Positions 22,126-32,905 of a stretch of 64,000 nucleotides of DNA are shown here, one piece after another. How positions within the stretch are numbered: the first letter of the stretch is position 1; each line of letters opens with the position of its first letter. The translations under genes were made by a program, and so were the position numbers. The DNA is from Diphasiastrum complanatum (taxonomy: Eukaryota > Streptophyta > Lycopodiopsida > Lycopodiales > Lycopodiaceae). The stretch spans positions 44,463,634 to 44,527,633 of the forward strand of contig CM055112.1 in NCBI GenBank assembly GCA_029204225.1, given 5' to 3'. A model generated the notes under the pieces. The model saw only the letters and a program-made list of their open reading frames with translations. It did not search any database and was not told where the DNA came from.

Positions 22126-22559
22126 ACAAAACTTCAAAAAAACATTTGCTTGTAAATATTTAATAGCTTCAATTCATGTTGCTCTTTGTCTGGCTTTACC
22201 ACGTTTTTGTTATAAGCTGCGCTTGGAATGACATGTCAATCAAATTCATTAATCATCCTAATTTTTGTTGCACTTTGTGCTTCCAATGGCATGTTAATTA
22301 GATTCGTTACTTATCTTAGCTGACTCGCTTTTGGTTTTGCGTTTCCGCGCCTTATGCTAGCGGGACAAAATTGCGTTGCTAGTTAGCTTAGCATCCCGAG
22401 TTTCTTTGGTCCCACGGAGTTTCTTTAGTCCCACGAGCCTTCCCTTGAAAACCAAAAAGCATGTAACTAATGGCCCCAGGGCACTCCTTCAGAAATTCAG
22501 CAAAGCAAAAGAATAGGGTGCTTTGTGTGGTAGCATAGGATGCTTTGCGTGGTAGCAGA
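22126..22559. other. Flank of the outer element, no gene
   Basis: This is the pre-insertion continuation of the 3' flank of the GIY-YIG gene. If a Helitron ended here, a hairpin followed by CTAG/T would be expected; ctag occurs near 22358 and 22380, but I see no convincing hairpin. At 22396-22433 a 19-bp word (gagtttcttt[g/a]gtcccacg) is repeated in tandem. Confidence 0.4.
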
Positions 22560-24187
22560 GCCAGTTTGACCCCAAAGAACACCATCGTCCATTTAAAATG
22601 GCAGCTGTGAGCTTTTGCAGAACAAACGCAAATTACCGTTGATACATACATGGAAAATATAGTACAAAATGCCTTCATTCAAGAAAAACACAGCGAAGGG
22701 CGGACGTCTGCTGATCGATGAACTGTAGTAGATAATGCAGATCTGTGCGTGGCGAGCGATGGCGATGGAGGTGGCAAACAGAGACCAGTATCGGAGCAGG
22801 TGCTCGCGAGGTAGCGTCACGTGGAAATCTATCTGATGGTGAAAGATCGACAGGTAGGAAAAAGATCGGGGATGGTTGAATTGTAATGTTAGAAATGTTT
22901 GCATAGTTTGTTTTGTTGTGATTTGTGCCTTGTAAGATGGGGCGTTAAGGATTTTTGTGAGCTTCGGCACGATTTTTAACGTCATTGCAGCTCCTGGTAG
23001 AGCTCTGCCTTCATAGTTTACGATTCAATAACAGTTTTAGGGTGTATTTGTGGCTGACTGTTTAAAAAACAGCAAGGATGCACGCAGTTTGCTCTGTGAA
23101 CTATGACCATGACGTCTCAGCTTCCATTGAAATTTTTGTCACACTGAAATGCCGCTCGTCTGGTTTTACTAAGTTTTCTACTGGAAAGATGTTATTAACT
23201 GAAAAGCTTTAAAAACGTAGTAGCAATTAGTCTTCTGTGATAAGATTCAACAATAAGGCTTAACGTAAGGTAAATCTTCTTGCTATCTAAAATATTCATC
23301 CGACAAGGCGAGCAGGACGTTCAGCTTCATCTTTGTTGAAGCTGTTTGTGATCATTATCTGTGTGCGTTGACTCAAGCAGTTAATGTACTGAAACTATGT
23401 CCACATTGATTTTATAGTGTCTTGCACCACACTGGCTACATCCTTTCTGAGATTTTCATCCTTGCAAAGAGTTTAGCGGTAATCGCCTTTGGGCACTTTA
23501 CCACTAGTCCTGACCGTCTAAGTCCTATGCATTGGATGAGATTTGTAATGAAGGGATAGGTGAGAAGTAGACATCTTTGCCACCTCCGTTTAAGACTGTA
23601 TAAGGGGGATTATCAGCTGTTCTATTGAACAGCCTGGGCTGTGAAGAACCTCAGCAAAGGCTCATGCATAGCTCAATTATATGTGAAGAATTATCGAGGT
23701 GAATCGAAGATTCGGAACTAGTTTATCAAACGGATTGCTGAAATGGCTATCTTTCAAGGTTTTCCGGATTTTCTAGTTGACGGTCCACGTCGAAACTGTT
23801 CTGATTAATCAGACCGTTGTATGCTAACAATCAAGTACTAAATCTTAGTGTTGGAGCTAAGAATATTTCCTCACAGTTTAAGCGTCTTAGTAGCTTAATG
23901 CCTGTTCTTTTCACCTTCTATTTTCTCGAGTCGTTGATTGTCAGGAATCCTACGGCTCTTCTACGTCACGCAAGTGCTGAAAGACGTTGATTGATTGAAA
24001 ATTTTCATTTAGATTCTTTGTTAAAATAATAACTTACAGGTTTAGAATAAGGTTTAGTAGTATATGCCGACCTTAACAAATGACAGATGACTATGTAATA
24101 CCATATAAGGTGTACAATAGAGGCAATGAGGTAGACAAATACTGCCCAAAATTTGCCAACCATGCACCGACTTAAGGATATGGTTGA
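22560..24187 (+). repeat. Arm 1 of a 1.6-kb dispersed inverted repeat
   Basis: The whole stretch is found again in reverse complement at 59444-61000, with frequent substitutions and small indels. Minus-strand frames of about 130 codons (22593-22985) and the matching one in the other arm (60548-60943) keep much of their sequence (TFLTLQFNHPRSFSYLSIF and similar), but I recognise no domain. No terminal repeat or TSD marks its ends. It could be a duplicated host segment, a gene's 5' region or an unnamed element. Confidence 0.8.
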
Positions 24188-24299
24188 TATTTGTGTTTTT
24201 GTTCTTCTAGCTGAAAAGCGTAAGAGAAAGCTTCCAAAAAAAACAGGTATCTTGTGAAATGAGTCCGACAAGAATGGAAGATAATACTTCACGAAATTT

Positions 24300-25569
24300 C
24301 ACATAACCCTTCTGCAGAGGCCTTTCCCTCCTGCTTATTTCTTTCGGTAGCTGATGATAGTCATATTGTTGGCCCTGCTCCTATGGTGCTCCACGTCTTT
24401 TATCATTTCTCTGAGCAGTTGGCTTCTCTTGGTTTGTCTATTCAACCTCGCAAGTGTTCAGTGTGATCTCCAGCAGTTTTTCCCCCGGACTTTGTTCCTC
24501 CTCAAGGCTTCCTGGCATTCGCATTCTGGGTGTTCCTTTTGGGTCTGTTGCTTTCAGCTCTGCTTTTCTTGGTGAGGCTCTTCAGGAGGATGTTGCTCAT
24601 TCAGATCTGCTTCCTTGGTTGGGCGACACTTAGGTCGCATTTGGTATCTTGACGTCTTGCTTTATCCAGCGTCCTTCTTATCTGCTGCGCACTTTTCCCC
24701 CTACTCAGGACTTTTTGCATCTTCTCTCTTCCTTTGACAGCTCTATTTGGATGTTTTTGGCCGCCTTTTGGGCCCGGGTTCTTTGGATGGTGTGGAGACC
24801 CTTTCAGCTCGGAACCAGGCTCGGTTACTCATTTCTTGTGGAGGCGTGGGTCTTCTCTCTGCGGTTTCTTCTGCACCTGCAACTTTTCTTGGGAGTAGAG
24901 ATCTTGTCGCTCCTGCTTTGTCTTTTCGGTTCCTTTTTGGCTTTCGCCTTCTCTTGGCAGATTGCATTGCTCATGTGGCCTTTTCAGCACCTCCTCATCG
25001 TTGCGCGAGAGCTACTCCCCCTCTCTGCCCAAGCATGTCTTTCTCCTTTAGAGCAACTCCTCACTTTCAGTTCAGATCACCTGCAAGAGACCCTCTTGGA
25101 GCGTGTGCACAAGCAAATCCTTTCCAACATGCTCTCTAAGGCTCCTTCGGAATTGCATTGAGCTCGGTTACTTTCATGTGCAGGGGCTTGGCTGTCATCT
25201 CGGCCTGTTATTCCTTTATTTCGGTTGTCTTCAGCCATCTTCACCACTGCTCTTCGTCTTCGCTTGGGGCTACGTCATTCTTCGGTCTTGGGTCTCTCCA
25301 GATGTGTTTGTGGTCACCCTATTGATGCTCTTGCTTTTCACCTCCTCCGCTGTCCTTCTGGGAGTGAGCGCACAACTACACATGATGTTGGCAGAGATGC
25401 AATGGCCGCTGCCAGAGATGGAGGATTCCATGTCCCCAGAGAGCAGTCTCGTGTCATTCCTTCTACCGCGTCCCCACTCTTCCCGCAGGCGTGTTGACAT
25501 TGTGTCTTCTCCCGGGTTGGGCTTCGTACTTTGGCAGATGTTGTTGTTGCTGATCCCATGCACGATGAC
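24300..25569 (+). pseudogene. LINE-type (non-LTR) reverse transcriptase, 5'-truncated, cut by a copia LTR
   Basis: Starts abruptly inside the RT domain, just before the catalytic box (VADDSHIVGPAP, 24347-24385), followed by LASLGLSIQPRKCS. It continues through frames with RPSYLLRTFPP, NQARLLISCGGVGLLSA and PATFLGSRDL. The Cys-rich tail (RLRLGLRHSS, then CVCGHPIDALAFHLLRC, 25255-25340) suits the C-terminal zinc-like region of one plant/animal LINE RT group. At least four frameshifts and a stop in place of Trp (near 24467) make it inactive. The final words ADPMHDD run into the copia LTR at 25570. The missing C-terminus is found at 37118-37443 on the other strand. Confidence 0.78.
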
Positions 25570-26118
25570 TGTGAAGGATTTCAAGATCCAATCCATGTCT
25601 CTGATCTTTGGTTACAATAAGGAGCAAACCAACAATCTTGCCAATGTAAAAAAATTAACATCTACATACAAAATGAGATGCAAACTCTAAGAGATACTAA
25701 TCAAACATGAACCAAAACATAAAATATAGTTTATGTTCGTACAATTACATTACCCTACTGTATTTCACACATGTGGATCCAAAAATAATAAAATATGAGC
25801 ATTCTACACACAAGATTGCAAGATATCATCAAGAGAGTGCACCAATGAGTAGTTGAACCCAAAGAGAACCATGTATAATGATGATATGAAAAAAATGTAA
25901 ACCCTACTATTTTTTGGTCTAGATTCAATGTACCCAAAGTTTAAATTTGAATCTCTCTCAAACTCGACTACAAACTTTTTCACACTTTCAAAAAGTATTT
26001 ATTGAATGTATTTTAAACTAATATAACTTCAAAGAGTTTATCTCTAAGTGTAAAATGAGTTTTGGGCCTCAATTAACAATTTACCAAAATATGACTAAAC
26101 TTGTTGAAATTTCTCACA
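25570..26118 (-). repeat. Ty1/copia LTR (3' LTR of a minus-strand element)
   Basis: Reverse complement of the LTR at 37444-38086. Minus-strand ends are TGTGAGAAATTTC and TTCACA, with the polypurine word gaagagggag just before it (plus 26119-26128). It lacks about 94 bp that hold the TATA box in the other copy. It is inserted in the LINE; the flank before it is atgac (25565-25569). Confidence 0.85.
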
Positions 26119-27229
26119 CTCCCTCTTCAACTAGTTTTGGCATAGTTTTAATCATACTACTTTGATCCAACTTTAGAATGATCTCCATCCTAAGTATAGA
26201 TCTTCTTTCTAAGGTTCTAAAGTATTTTTCATAATTGATATAGAGAATAGTGTCCAAATTGGATGCTTCACTATTTCTTACATCAATTTTACACATCAAG
26301 ATATAATTAGAACATGAAGAACCAAATAGAATGTGAATGACATGATTCTTCCATGTTTCAAACTTTGAATTCTCTGAAAAATTATAACAACCAAACAATA
26401 AATGTGAGTGATGACCACTTGCTTGCTTGTCTCCTCCAACTTTGTCCTTTCTTGATATGTCTCCACCAATCTTGGTTGCTAGGGCCAATAGACAAGGTAG
26501 ACTTTTCAAGCTTGGTGCTTTTGTTATAGCTAACAAAAAGGATGGAATGGAAAAGGAGATTGGTCTCAACTTTCCAAAGTTTCCTTTTAGCATCAATAAG
26601 ATTGGTGGATCTTATGCAAAGTCTAACAAGCTTCTTTATGCTAGATCTAGGTCGAGAGCTAACTTCATCAATGGAGGTGAAGGTTCTTCCTTGGAAAAGA
26701 TTGTTGTTAATGATTTCTTTGATCATATGGAAAAAGATGTTGCTAGGTGCATTCATGAAGAAGGTGGTTCTTCTACATTCTTTTGTGATCAGATTTCAAG
26801 AAAGTCATTTTTGCAGCAAGTGGAGTCTCATGTCTTCATAAAGAGAGTAGATCAAATAGTTCTATCAAGAGACTTGGTGAGGGACATAGTCACAAGTCAA
26901 GAAGAAGAGAAGTATGTAAAGAACTCAAAGTAGCATGTACTTTGAATGATGTCATTGTGAATGATAGTGAGAAAGAATCATTATCATAAGAGTCATTACC
27001 TAAATCATTGAGTAGAAGTTCTTGTTTGAAAAAAGAGAGTACTTCAATCATCCTTATGTTGAAGGTACGAATCATTTTTTTCATGGCTTCTCCTAATGTC
27101 TTTGAAGTTTCTACTTCTTATGATACAATCATTAAGAGGGAGTCTTATGAAGGAAAGAGCACTGAAAGATTGGTTCTTGGGAAGATCCAAGGCATGGATC
27201 TCACATCTCTTCATCAACTCAAATGATTC
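26119..27229. other. Copia-derived region, coding identity uncertain
   Basis: Adjacent to the 3' LTR, 26119-26400 should be the 3' non-coding end of the minus-strand copia. A plus-strand open frame of 168 codons at 26427-26933 overlaps minus-strand frames; neither shows a motif I can name. Because a copia RT fragment follows on the plus strand at 27230, the plus frame may be upstream pol of that fragment. Confidence 0.35.
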
Positions 27230-27533
27230 TATGATTATGAAAAGATTGGTTGGAGAAGACTACATGGAGCAAATCGAGAGGCAATTTTTTCAAGGAAAGG
27301 GAGATCTCATTGGTGAGCTTATTGAGGTTTTTTATGGACTCAAGAAGGTTGGATTTATTAGGTTTGATACTCATCTTCACCTACTCTACTTCATGTTAAA
27401 TGAAAAGTTTGGAATCTATCTTTTGATTTATGATGGTGACATTGTTTTCACTAACCTTTGTGGAAATTTGAGATCAAGCATTGATGAGATCTTGTTCGAT
27501 ATAGATCATATGTTTGAGAGGGAGTATTTCTAG
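27230..27533 (+). pseudogene. Ty1/copia RT fragment (diverged)
   Basis: One open frame resembles the centre of copia RT: EDYMEQIERQFFQGKGDLIGEL corresponds to the usual YMEQPEGF region, EVFYGLKK to SLYGLKQ, and IYLLIYDGDIVFTN to the YVDD box, where DGD replaces VDD. The altered catalytic box suggests decay. It runs opposite to the copia RT at 28330-28620. Confidence 0.6.
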
Positions 27534-27681
27534 AGTTTCAGGTCTGAAGATATTCATATCTTTAATATCTTTGATGATCAAGCGAAAGGTAAGCAAGTGG
27601 AAGCGACTCACTTTGCTTTACTCACATGTTTTGGAGAATCTTCTTGTGTAGATGATGTTGAAGAAACAAAACGTTTCTATT

Positions 27682-28328
27682 ACCAAAGCTTTGCTAGCTT
27701 TTAGCCCTCTCTTTGACGAAAATGTTCGCGAACGCGAAAGTCAAAAGACACGAAGCAGAAATGTTCGCGAACACGCTGACAAAAAAAGGCACGAACGAGA
27801 AAAATTCGCGAAAGAGAATTTTTCGTGGTACAGGGGGAGAAAGTCAGACGACGAGACACGAAAATTGTCGCAACACCTTTTTCTGCCCTCACGCTCCAAA
27901 AAGGACCAGCAAGATCATGCAAGTACCAAGAAGTATAGATATTTGATATGATATTATGACATCAGTAGATACGCTCTAGGTCATGGCTAATCTGCCACTC
28001 TTGTAATTCGTAATTAGTTGTAAATGTTTAATCACTCTAATCTAGAAGTTACACAATGCGACTATATACTTTCTGGTTAATGCATGAATGAGCCTCCATC
28101 TGCATCTTGCCACCAGAAACCATCAAACTTTGGAAATCCATGAGTACGTGAGTACATCAATGATGCAAATCCAGCACTTGTTTTTTGTTGTAACAGAAGT
28201 CCATACATAAAATCAACCATTAAAGAGAGAACGCTAAATTTGCCTCGATTGTTGCTTCGTGTCTTTTGACTTTCGCGTTCGCGAACATTTTCGTTAGAGG
28301 GAGGGTTGAAAGCTAGCAAAGCTTTGGT
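27682..28328. mobile_element. Short element with 76-bp terminal inverted repeats (MITE-like)
   Basis: Arms 27682-27757 and 28253-28328 are inverted copies starting accaaagctttgctagctt and ending gacacgaagca, with about six differences. The 495-bp interior has no clear gene; it is rich in the palindromic word ttcgcgaa. The left flank (...ctatt) and the right flank (tcata...) do not match as a TSD, so either it was rearranged after insertion or the inverted repeat arose by another route. Confidence 0.6.
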
Positions 28329-28640
28329 TCATAAGCAGCTGCATATGCAAATAACAGACGTAGGGACGAATGTTTGATGACAGGAGAGAAGGTTTTAGAG
28401 TAGTCAATATCATATCTTTGAGAAAATCCCTTCGCTACCAATCTTGCCTTGTATTTCGAGACATTCCCATTTGGTCCATATTTGAGCTTGAAAACCCATT
28501 TGCATTTGACAGTCTTGCGCTTGTCTGGTAATGGCTACAACGTCCATACTTGGTTCTTCCTCATGAACTCCATCTCTTCGTTCATGCCTTGGATCCATTT
28601 GTTTTTCTCTGGACATTCAATTGCTTCCTCGAAAGTTTGT
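28329..28640 (-). pseudogene. Ty1/copia RT N-terminal fragment
   Basis: Minus-strand reading gives the start of copia RT: a WxxxMNEEM-like segment, then VKCKWVFKLKYGPNG, YKARLVAKGFSQRYD and KTFSPVIKHSSLRLL. The order and spacing are those of the family. It has a stop in place of Val/Leu near 28540 and ends abruptly at the inverted-repeat element (28328). It is on the same strand as the gag at 29081-29806 and could belong to one element; protease and integrase between them are missing or unrecognisable. Confidence 0.75.
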
Positions 28641-29080
28641 GGTTCGTCACTGAATTCACAGAACTCTTCTGATGTAGAGCAGAGCTATTTAGCATGTATC
28701 TTGTTGGCGCTCTTCGTGGTCTTGTCGACCTTCTAGGAGATCCTCCTGGCACAACAATGCCTTTGTCTTTGTCTGCTTTGCTAGGTCCGGAACCATCTTG
28801 GTTTACAGTTATAGTATACGAGTCTGTCTACGTGTGAGACAATTCTGCAAAGGATCTGTAGATCCACAAGTCCGCTAGTAAGCGAGACACGAATTCGTGA
28901 GAGAACTGTATTTCTCTCACGCCAACGCATTGCGTGGATCTGCATGCAATGCTTGAAGAATAAAAAAAATCAATAGATGATTTTGTAGTCGTTGCGCACA
29001 TATCACTCTTATCTTGTCTGATCTTGAATGAATTGTTGTCTGCCATCGTTTATGTATCTCATTCACTCGTATTATTAATT
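28641..29080. other. Unresolved stretch between copia RT and gag
   Basis: In a complete copia element the protease and integrase would lie here, but only 440 bases separate gag from RT and none of their motifs is visible. It is probably a deletion scar with leftover sequence. Confidence 0.35.
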
Positions 29081-29806
29081 CTACACCTTGGTTTGAATTT
29101 TGTTGCCAAAAGAGAAAGTCTCACCTTGATCTTGTCCTTTAGACCACTTGCCTTTGCCTTTGCCCTTGAACTTGTCTTTGATGAACATAGACTCCTCTTC
29201 ATAATGAGATGTCGATGTAGATCCACCTCTTGCTTGAAGCCTATACTCCTCATGCACCAAGATCTCTTGCAAATCCTCAATACTTGGCAAAGTCTTTTGA
29301 ATAGCAAAACTTTGAACAAGATTACCATGATCATCCAACAAGCCATTAAGTATAACTTGAACAAGTTCTACCTCCTTAATGCTTTCATCAATACATGCTA
29401 ACTCATCATTGAATGCTTTAACTCTCAAAACAAAAGCATGAGTACTCTCTTCCTTCTTATGCAAACTTTGAAAGATTTAGCTCCTAAGAATAAGCACTTT
29501 TGACATAGACTTGGATTCATAAAGCTTCTTCAAAGTTTTCCAAGCTTCCAAAGATGATGTGCACTTACCAATCTCCTTGAGAAGTTCATTGGTAACATTT
29601 ATCTTAATCATGTGTAGAGCTTTCTTTGCTCTCTTGTCATACCTGACTTGATCTTGAGGTGCTTGAGGACTCTCCTCCACACCTGCAACAATCTCCATCA
29701 ACTCATTCATCTCCAATAAGGACTCCATCCTCACCTTCCAAGTAGAATAGTTGATTGAGGTAAACCTATCATTGCTCTCCAACATAAAGCCTCCACTTGT
29801 AGCCAT
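29081..29806 (-). pseudogene. Ty1/copia gag (UBN2-type), one internal stop
   Basis: The ATG at 29806 opens MATSGGFMLESNDRF, followed by YSTWKVRMESLLEMNELMEI, the gag N-terminal pattern of copia elements. After an in-frame TAA near 29477 the frame continues with KEESTHAFVLRVKAFNDEL, VQVILNGLLDDHG and a basic tail (KFKGKGKGKWSKG). In the family gag forms the virus-like particle. No zinc knuckle remains. The 5' LTR expected upstream (higher coordinates) is not present. Confidence 0.78.
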
Positions 29807-30061
29807 GCTGAAGTTACATGATCTTCTCTTTCAACCTGTTCCAATGCACAAAACACTCTCTTGAATGTCAACAAATGATGAACTCAAGAAGAAATCACAA
29901 AGATATGGAACCTCTCAAATCTCTTCTAGCACTTCTAACTAGAAAATCAACACATAGAATAGTGAAATCTTGATCAACCTATGATCTATTGCCTCTTCGA
30001 CCATTCTGGTAAAAGAGGATGGGTGTCGATGATCGAGGCTTAACAAGATAACTGTTAAGCA
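29807..30061. other. Short stretch between copia gag and gypsy remnant
   Basis: AT-rich, with no recognisable primer-binding site or LTR end; it contains a breakpoint between the two elements. Confidence 0.3.
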
Positions 30062-31991
30062 TTGATATCCTATGCCATAGATGATCTTTTGGATGCCCTT
30101 CATGGTACTACAATATTTAGCAAAATTGACCTGAAGAGTGGTTACCACTTCGCAAAGAGGATGTATATAAAACTGCCTTCCGAACTCGGTTGGACACTAT
30201 CAACTTCTAGTCAGCCCTTTGCAACAATTATGATGTTAATGAACATTGTGCTTAGACTATTTATGGGCAAGTTTGTGGTTAATTTTGTTGATCACATACT
30301 TGTGTACAGTTGTGGATATGTTGCGCATGTAAAATTTACCTTAGACTTGTGTTGTCAACTTTGAGGAAAAATATATTATTTGCTTATGATAAAAAAAAGC
30401 AAATGGGTTTTAAAGTATTAGTACAAGGGATAAAACTAGATCCTTAAAAGGTTGATTTTCTTCTTGGCACTTCCTTGGCCCGTTCCTACAAACTTGACAA
30501 GATTAAGAAGCTATCTTGGATTAGCTAGCTGTCTTTTATCGTGAAGGTGTGAAGAACTATTCACACGTAGCTACACCATTGAAAAATATGTTAGAGAAAA
30601 ATAAGTAAAAAGAACGGACGTAGGTTTATAGCAGCAAAATTTTGATGCTTTGAAACAATCTATGGCTGATATTACATATTGTTGCTTTCAGAAACTATTT
30701 GTTGTGGAAACAGATGCAAGTGACATAGGCAAATCTTGTACAAGTAGAATCTCAAGAGGAGAGTTTTGGTCTCTTTGCTCACACTTATGGTTAGAAGAAA
30801 ACGCAAACTTCTTATTCCAGCTTGTGAGGAGCAGCGTGAGAAGATTGTCCATTTATGTAATGATAGCATGAATGTTGGTCATCTTGGTGTTGTGGAAAGA
30901 AGTTAGACTCTTTTTTACACCCACTACCTGTGAGAGGAAGAAGATGAGAGAGAATCTCCATGGACTACAATGTAACCAACTTGCCTCGTAATGACTAAAT
31001 GGCTCATCTTCCATCTAGTTTACCCCCTAAGACAGCCAAAGCAAAGGTTCTCTTTCTATCGCCGCAAGACTTGGAGCAGGCAAAGAAAGAGAACCTTTGC
31101 TTTGGCTGTTAGACTTAATGGATTGTCATCATCCATAAAGTCTAACAGAGATAGTCGATTTATTGGGAACTTTTGGACGACAGTTATGGCCAAACTGGAA
31201 GTCCAATTGAGAATGAACAATAGGAGCATCTTGAAACGGATGGCCAAACTGAGAGAGTCAACCAGACTTTAGAGGATATGCTTAGATTCGTTGGAGATAA
31301 GCAAACTTAGTGGGAGAAATACTTGCCATTGTTGGAGTTTGCTTACAATGACAAAAAGTACTAGAATGAGCCCTTTTGAGCTTAATTATGGGTTTAGACC
31401 AGCTAGCCCTATTACGGTAGGAATTTCTCATAAAGTGCGTATGCACTAAGTCCCTAACTCAAATGAATGAAATCCTCAAGTTACCAAAAGTGAATGCTAG
31501 GCAAGCGATGGCAACCTACGTCACATCCTAATCAGAATCGTACGCCTAGAGAGTTTGAGATAGGAGACATGGGTGTTTCTCTAATTATCTAAGAACTTTA
31601 AGACCCTTAAGATGGCAAATGTTACAAGTTATCCCCTCATTATTGTGGACCTTGAAAGATTAGTGATATTTCTTATAAGTTAGGTTCACTTGAAACTTGT
31701 AAAGTGCATCTCTTGTATTTCATATCTAGATTGAAATGGGCTTTTTAATGATGGTGATAACTTGTTGTTTGATGGTTTGTTTGTGTTCCAGGAGCTGAGA
31801 ATCATTACCCATGGGTCGACGAGGTATTGGATAGGCGGGAGAGGCATTTATGCAACCATTTGATCCGTGACTACTCGGTCACTTGGCATGGCAAGCCTCT
31901 TTTTGATGCTACTTGGGAGGCCGCGCACAATCTGCATGCACAGTAGCCTAGCTTCACCATCATGGACAATGTTACCTAAGGGGGAAAGGGA
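30062..31991 (+). pseudogene. Ty3/gypsy chromovirus remnant: RT, RNase H, integrase, chromodomain
   Basis: Broken frames follow the normal order. RT: IDDLLDALHGTTIFSKIDLKS (30080) and VNFVDHILVYS, where DH replaces DD. RNase H: LFVVETDASDIG (30685). Integrase zinc domain: HLCNDSMNVGHLGV (30855). Core: RDSRFIGNFW (31150) and RVNQTLEDML-like remains (31260). C-terminal part: VNARQAMATY region (31490) and PREFEIGDMG. Chromodomain near 31815-31940: VLDRRERHL, VTWHGKPLFDATWE. A polypurine tract (aagggggaaaggga) ends it at the LTR start, 31992. Many stops and shifts. The integrase-chromodomain part is repeated at 55719-56541. Confidence 0.85.
31032..31109. repeat. Perfect 26-bp inverted repeat inside the integrase region
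   Basis: Arms 31032-31057 and 31084-31109 are exact reverse complements (acagccaaagcaaaggttct...), separated by 26 bases. It interrupts the integrase core coding order, consistent with a local inverted duplication. Confidence 0.85.
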
Positions 31992-32905
31992 TGTTACAAC
32001 TTTTACTCCCAATCCAAATTATTCAATTTTATGCACAGATGCACTTTTTGTAAAATATGAAAATGGCTAAAGTCACGGGCAGGCTTGGAATTTGACATGC
32101 ACCTCTACCTTTGACCTTGATGGGCTTTTTTCTTTTTAACCTTTCACATGATATGTAAACTGCAAGGGTACCTTTCAAATAAAAATAAGTATGAACATTT
32201 CAACCACTTACACATATATTCTTCGTTTCTTTTACAATAAAATCTTAAAAATTTTAAACTAGCATGACATTTATTTTTTGCCTTCCTTTGAAAGGCAAAT
32301 GACGTGCAGTGTAGCTCGCAAATAAATAGGCTGGTCACTGGATCATTAATTAAGAGTGGCTGGACTGACCTCCTAAGAAGTAGGAAAGTTGACTAATCAA
32401 CACGACACGTGTCATATGCTCACTGAGACACTTGGTCTAGTGATGAATGACATATTTCAGAGTTGACGGTCAAACATAACACATGTCAAAATTCCACTGG
32501 GACACTTGGTTTAGTGTATGAGTGACACATGTCAGCCTACTTGTGTTTACCCGACACGTGTGTCATGGTACTGACAAGTGACAAGTGGTAACTGTGCATG
32601 GAATTGGCCATGTGTGGACGTTAGGAAGAAGGATTAAGGGGTACTTAAAGATTGTGCATAAGTGAGCCTATGTGTCAGGGTATTGCCAAGTGGCAAGTGT
32701 CGACTATACATGGATTGTGCATAAGTGAGCCTAAAGAGAGGCATTCCTCATCATAATCTATGCAGCAAAGGTTGGGAGGAGACAAGGCAGCCAACTCCAC
32801 TATGTTTCATACTTGTTGATGTTGTATTGTGAATTCAATAAAGCTTGAGTTTGAGATCCATCTATACATGATCTATGGTTTGTGTATGAGTGTTGGTCAT
32901 GGAGA
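31992..32905 (+). repeat. LTR of the gypsy family at 30062 (copy A)
   Basis: Starts tgttacaacttttactccc after the polypurine tract. Its body carries repeated tgacacatgtca/acacgtgtc words (32400-32600) and ends near gtttgtgtatgagtgt. The end is placed by comparison with the minus-strand copy next to its primer site at 39583. Other copies: 55278-55718 (partial), 56542-57345, 39597-39835 (partial, minus). Confidence 0.7.

Noticed and set aside
22358-22384. Helitron 3' end (hairpin plus CTAG/T)
   Set aside because: ctag is present, but no GC-rich hairpin sits 10-12 bases upstream, so the end cannot be claimed.
22593-22985. 130-codon frame in the inverted-repeat arm as a real gene
   Set aside because: Its counterpart in the other arm has indels and a different start. 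Composition and lack of any domain suggest a chance frame in a repeat.
24649-25161. 170-codon hydrophobic frame as a membrane protein
   Set aside because: It overlaps the LINE RT readings in other frames; the hydrophobicity comes from reading pyrimidine-rich RT sequence out of frame.
26114-26596. Minus-strand 160-codon frame as copia polyprotein end
   Set aside because: No copia RNase H motif is present and a plus-strand frame overlaps it. Only its last part next to the polypurine tract is placed as copia 3' sequence.
27682-28328. TSD for the 76-bp inverted-repeat element
   Set aside because: Flanks ctatt and tcata were compared in several lengths and do not match.
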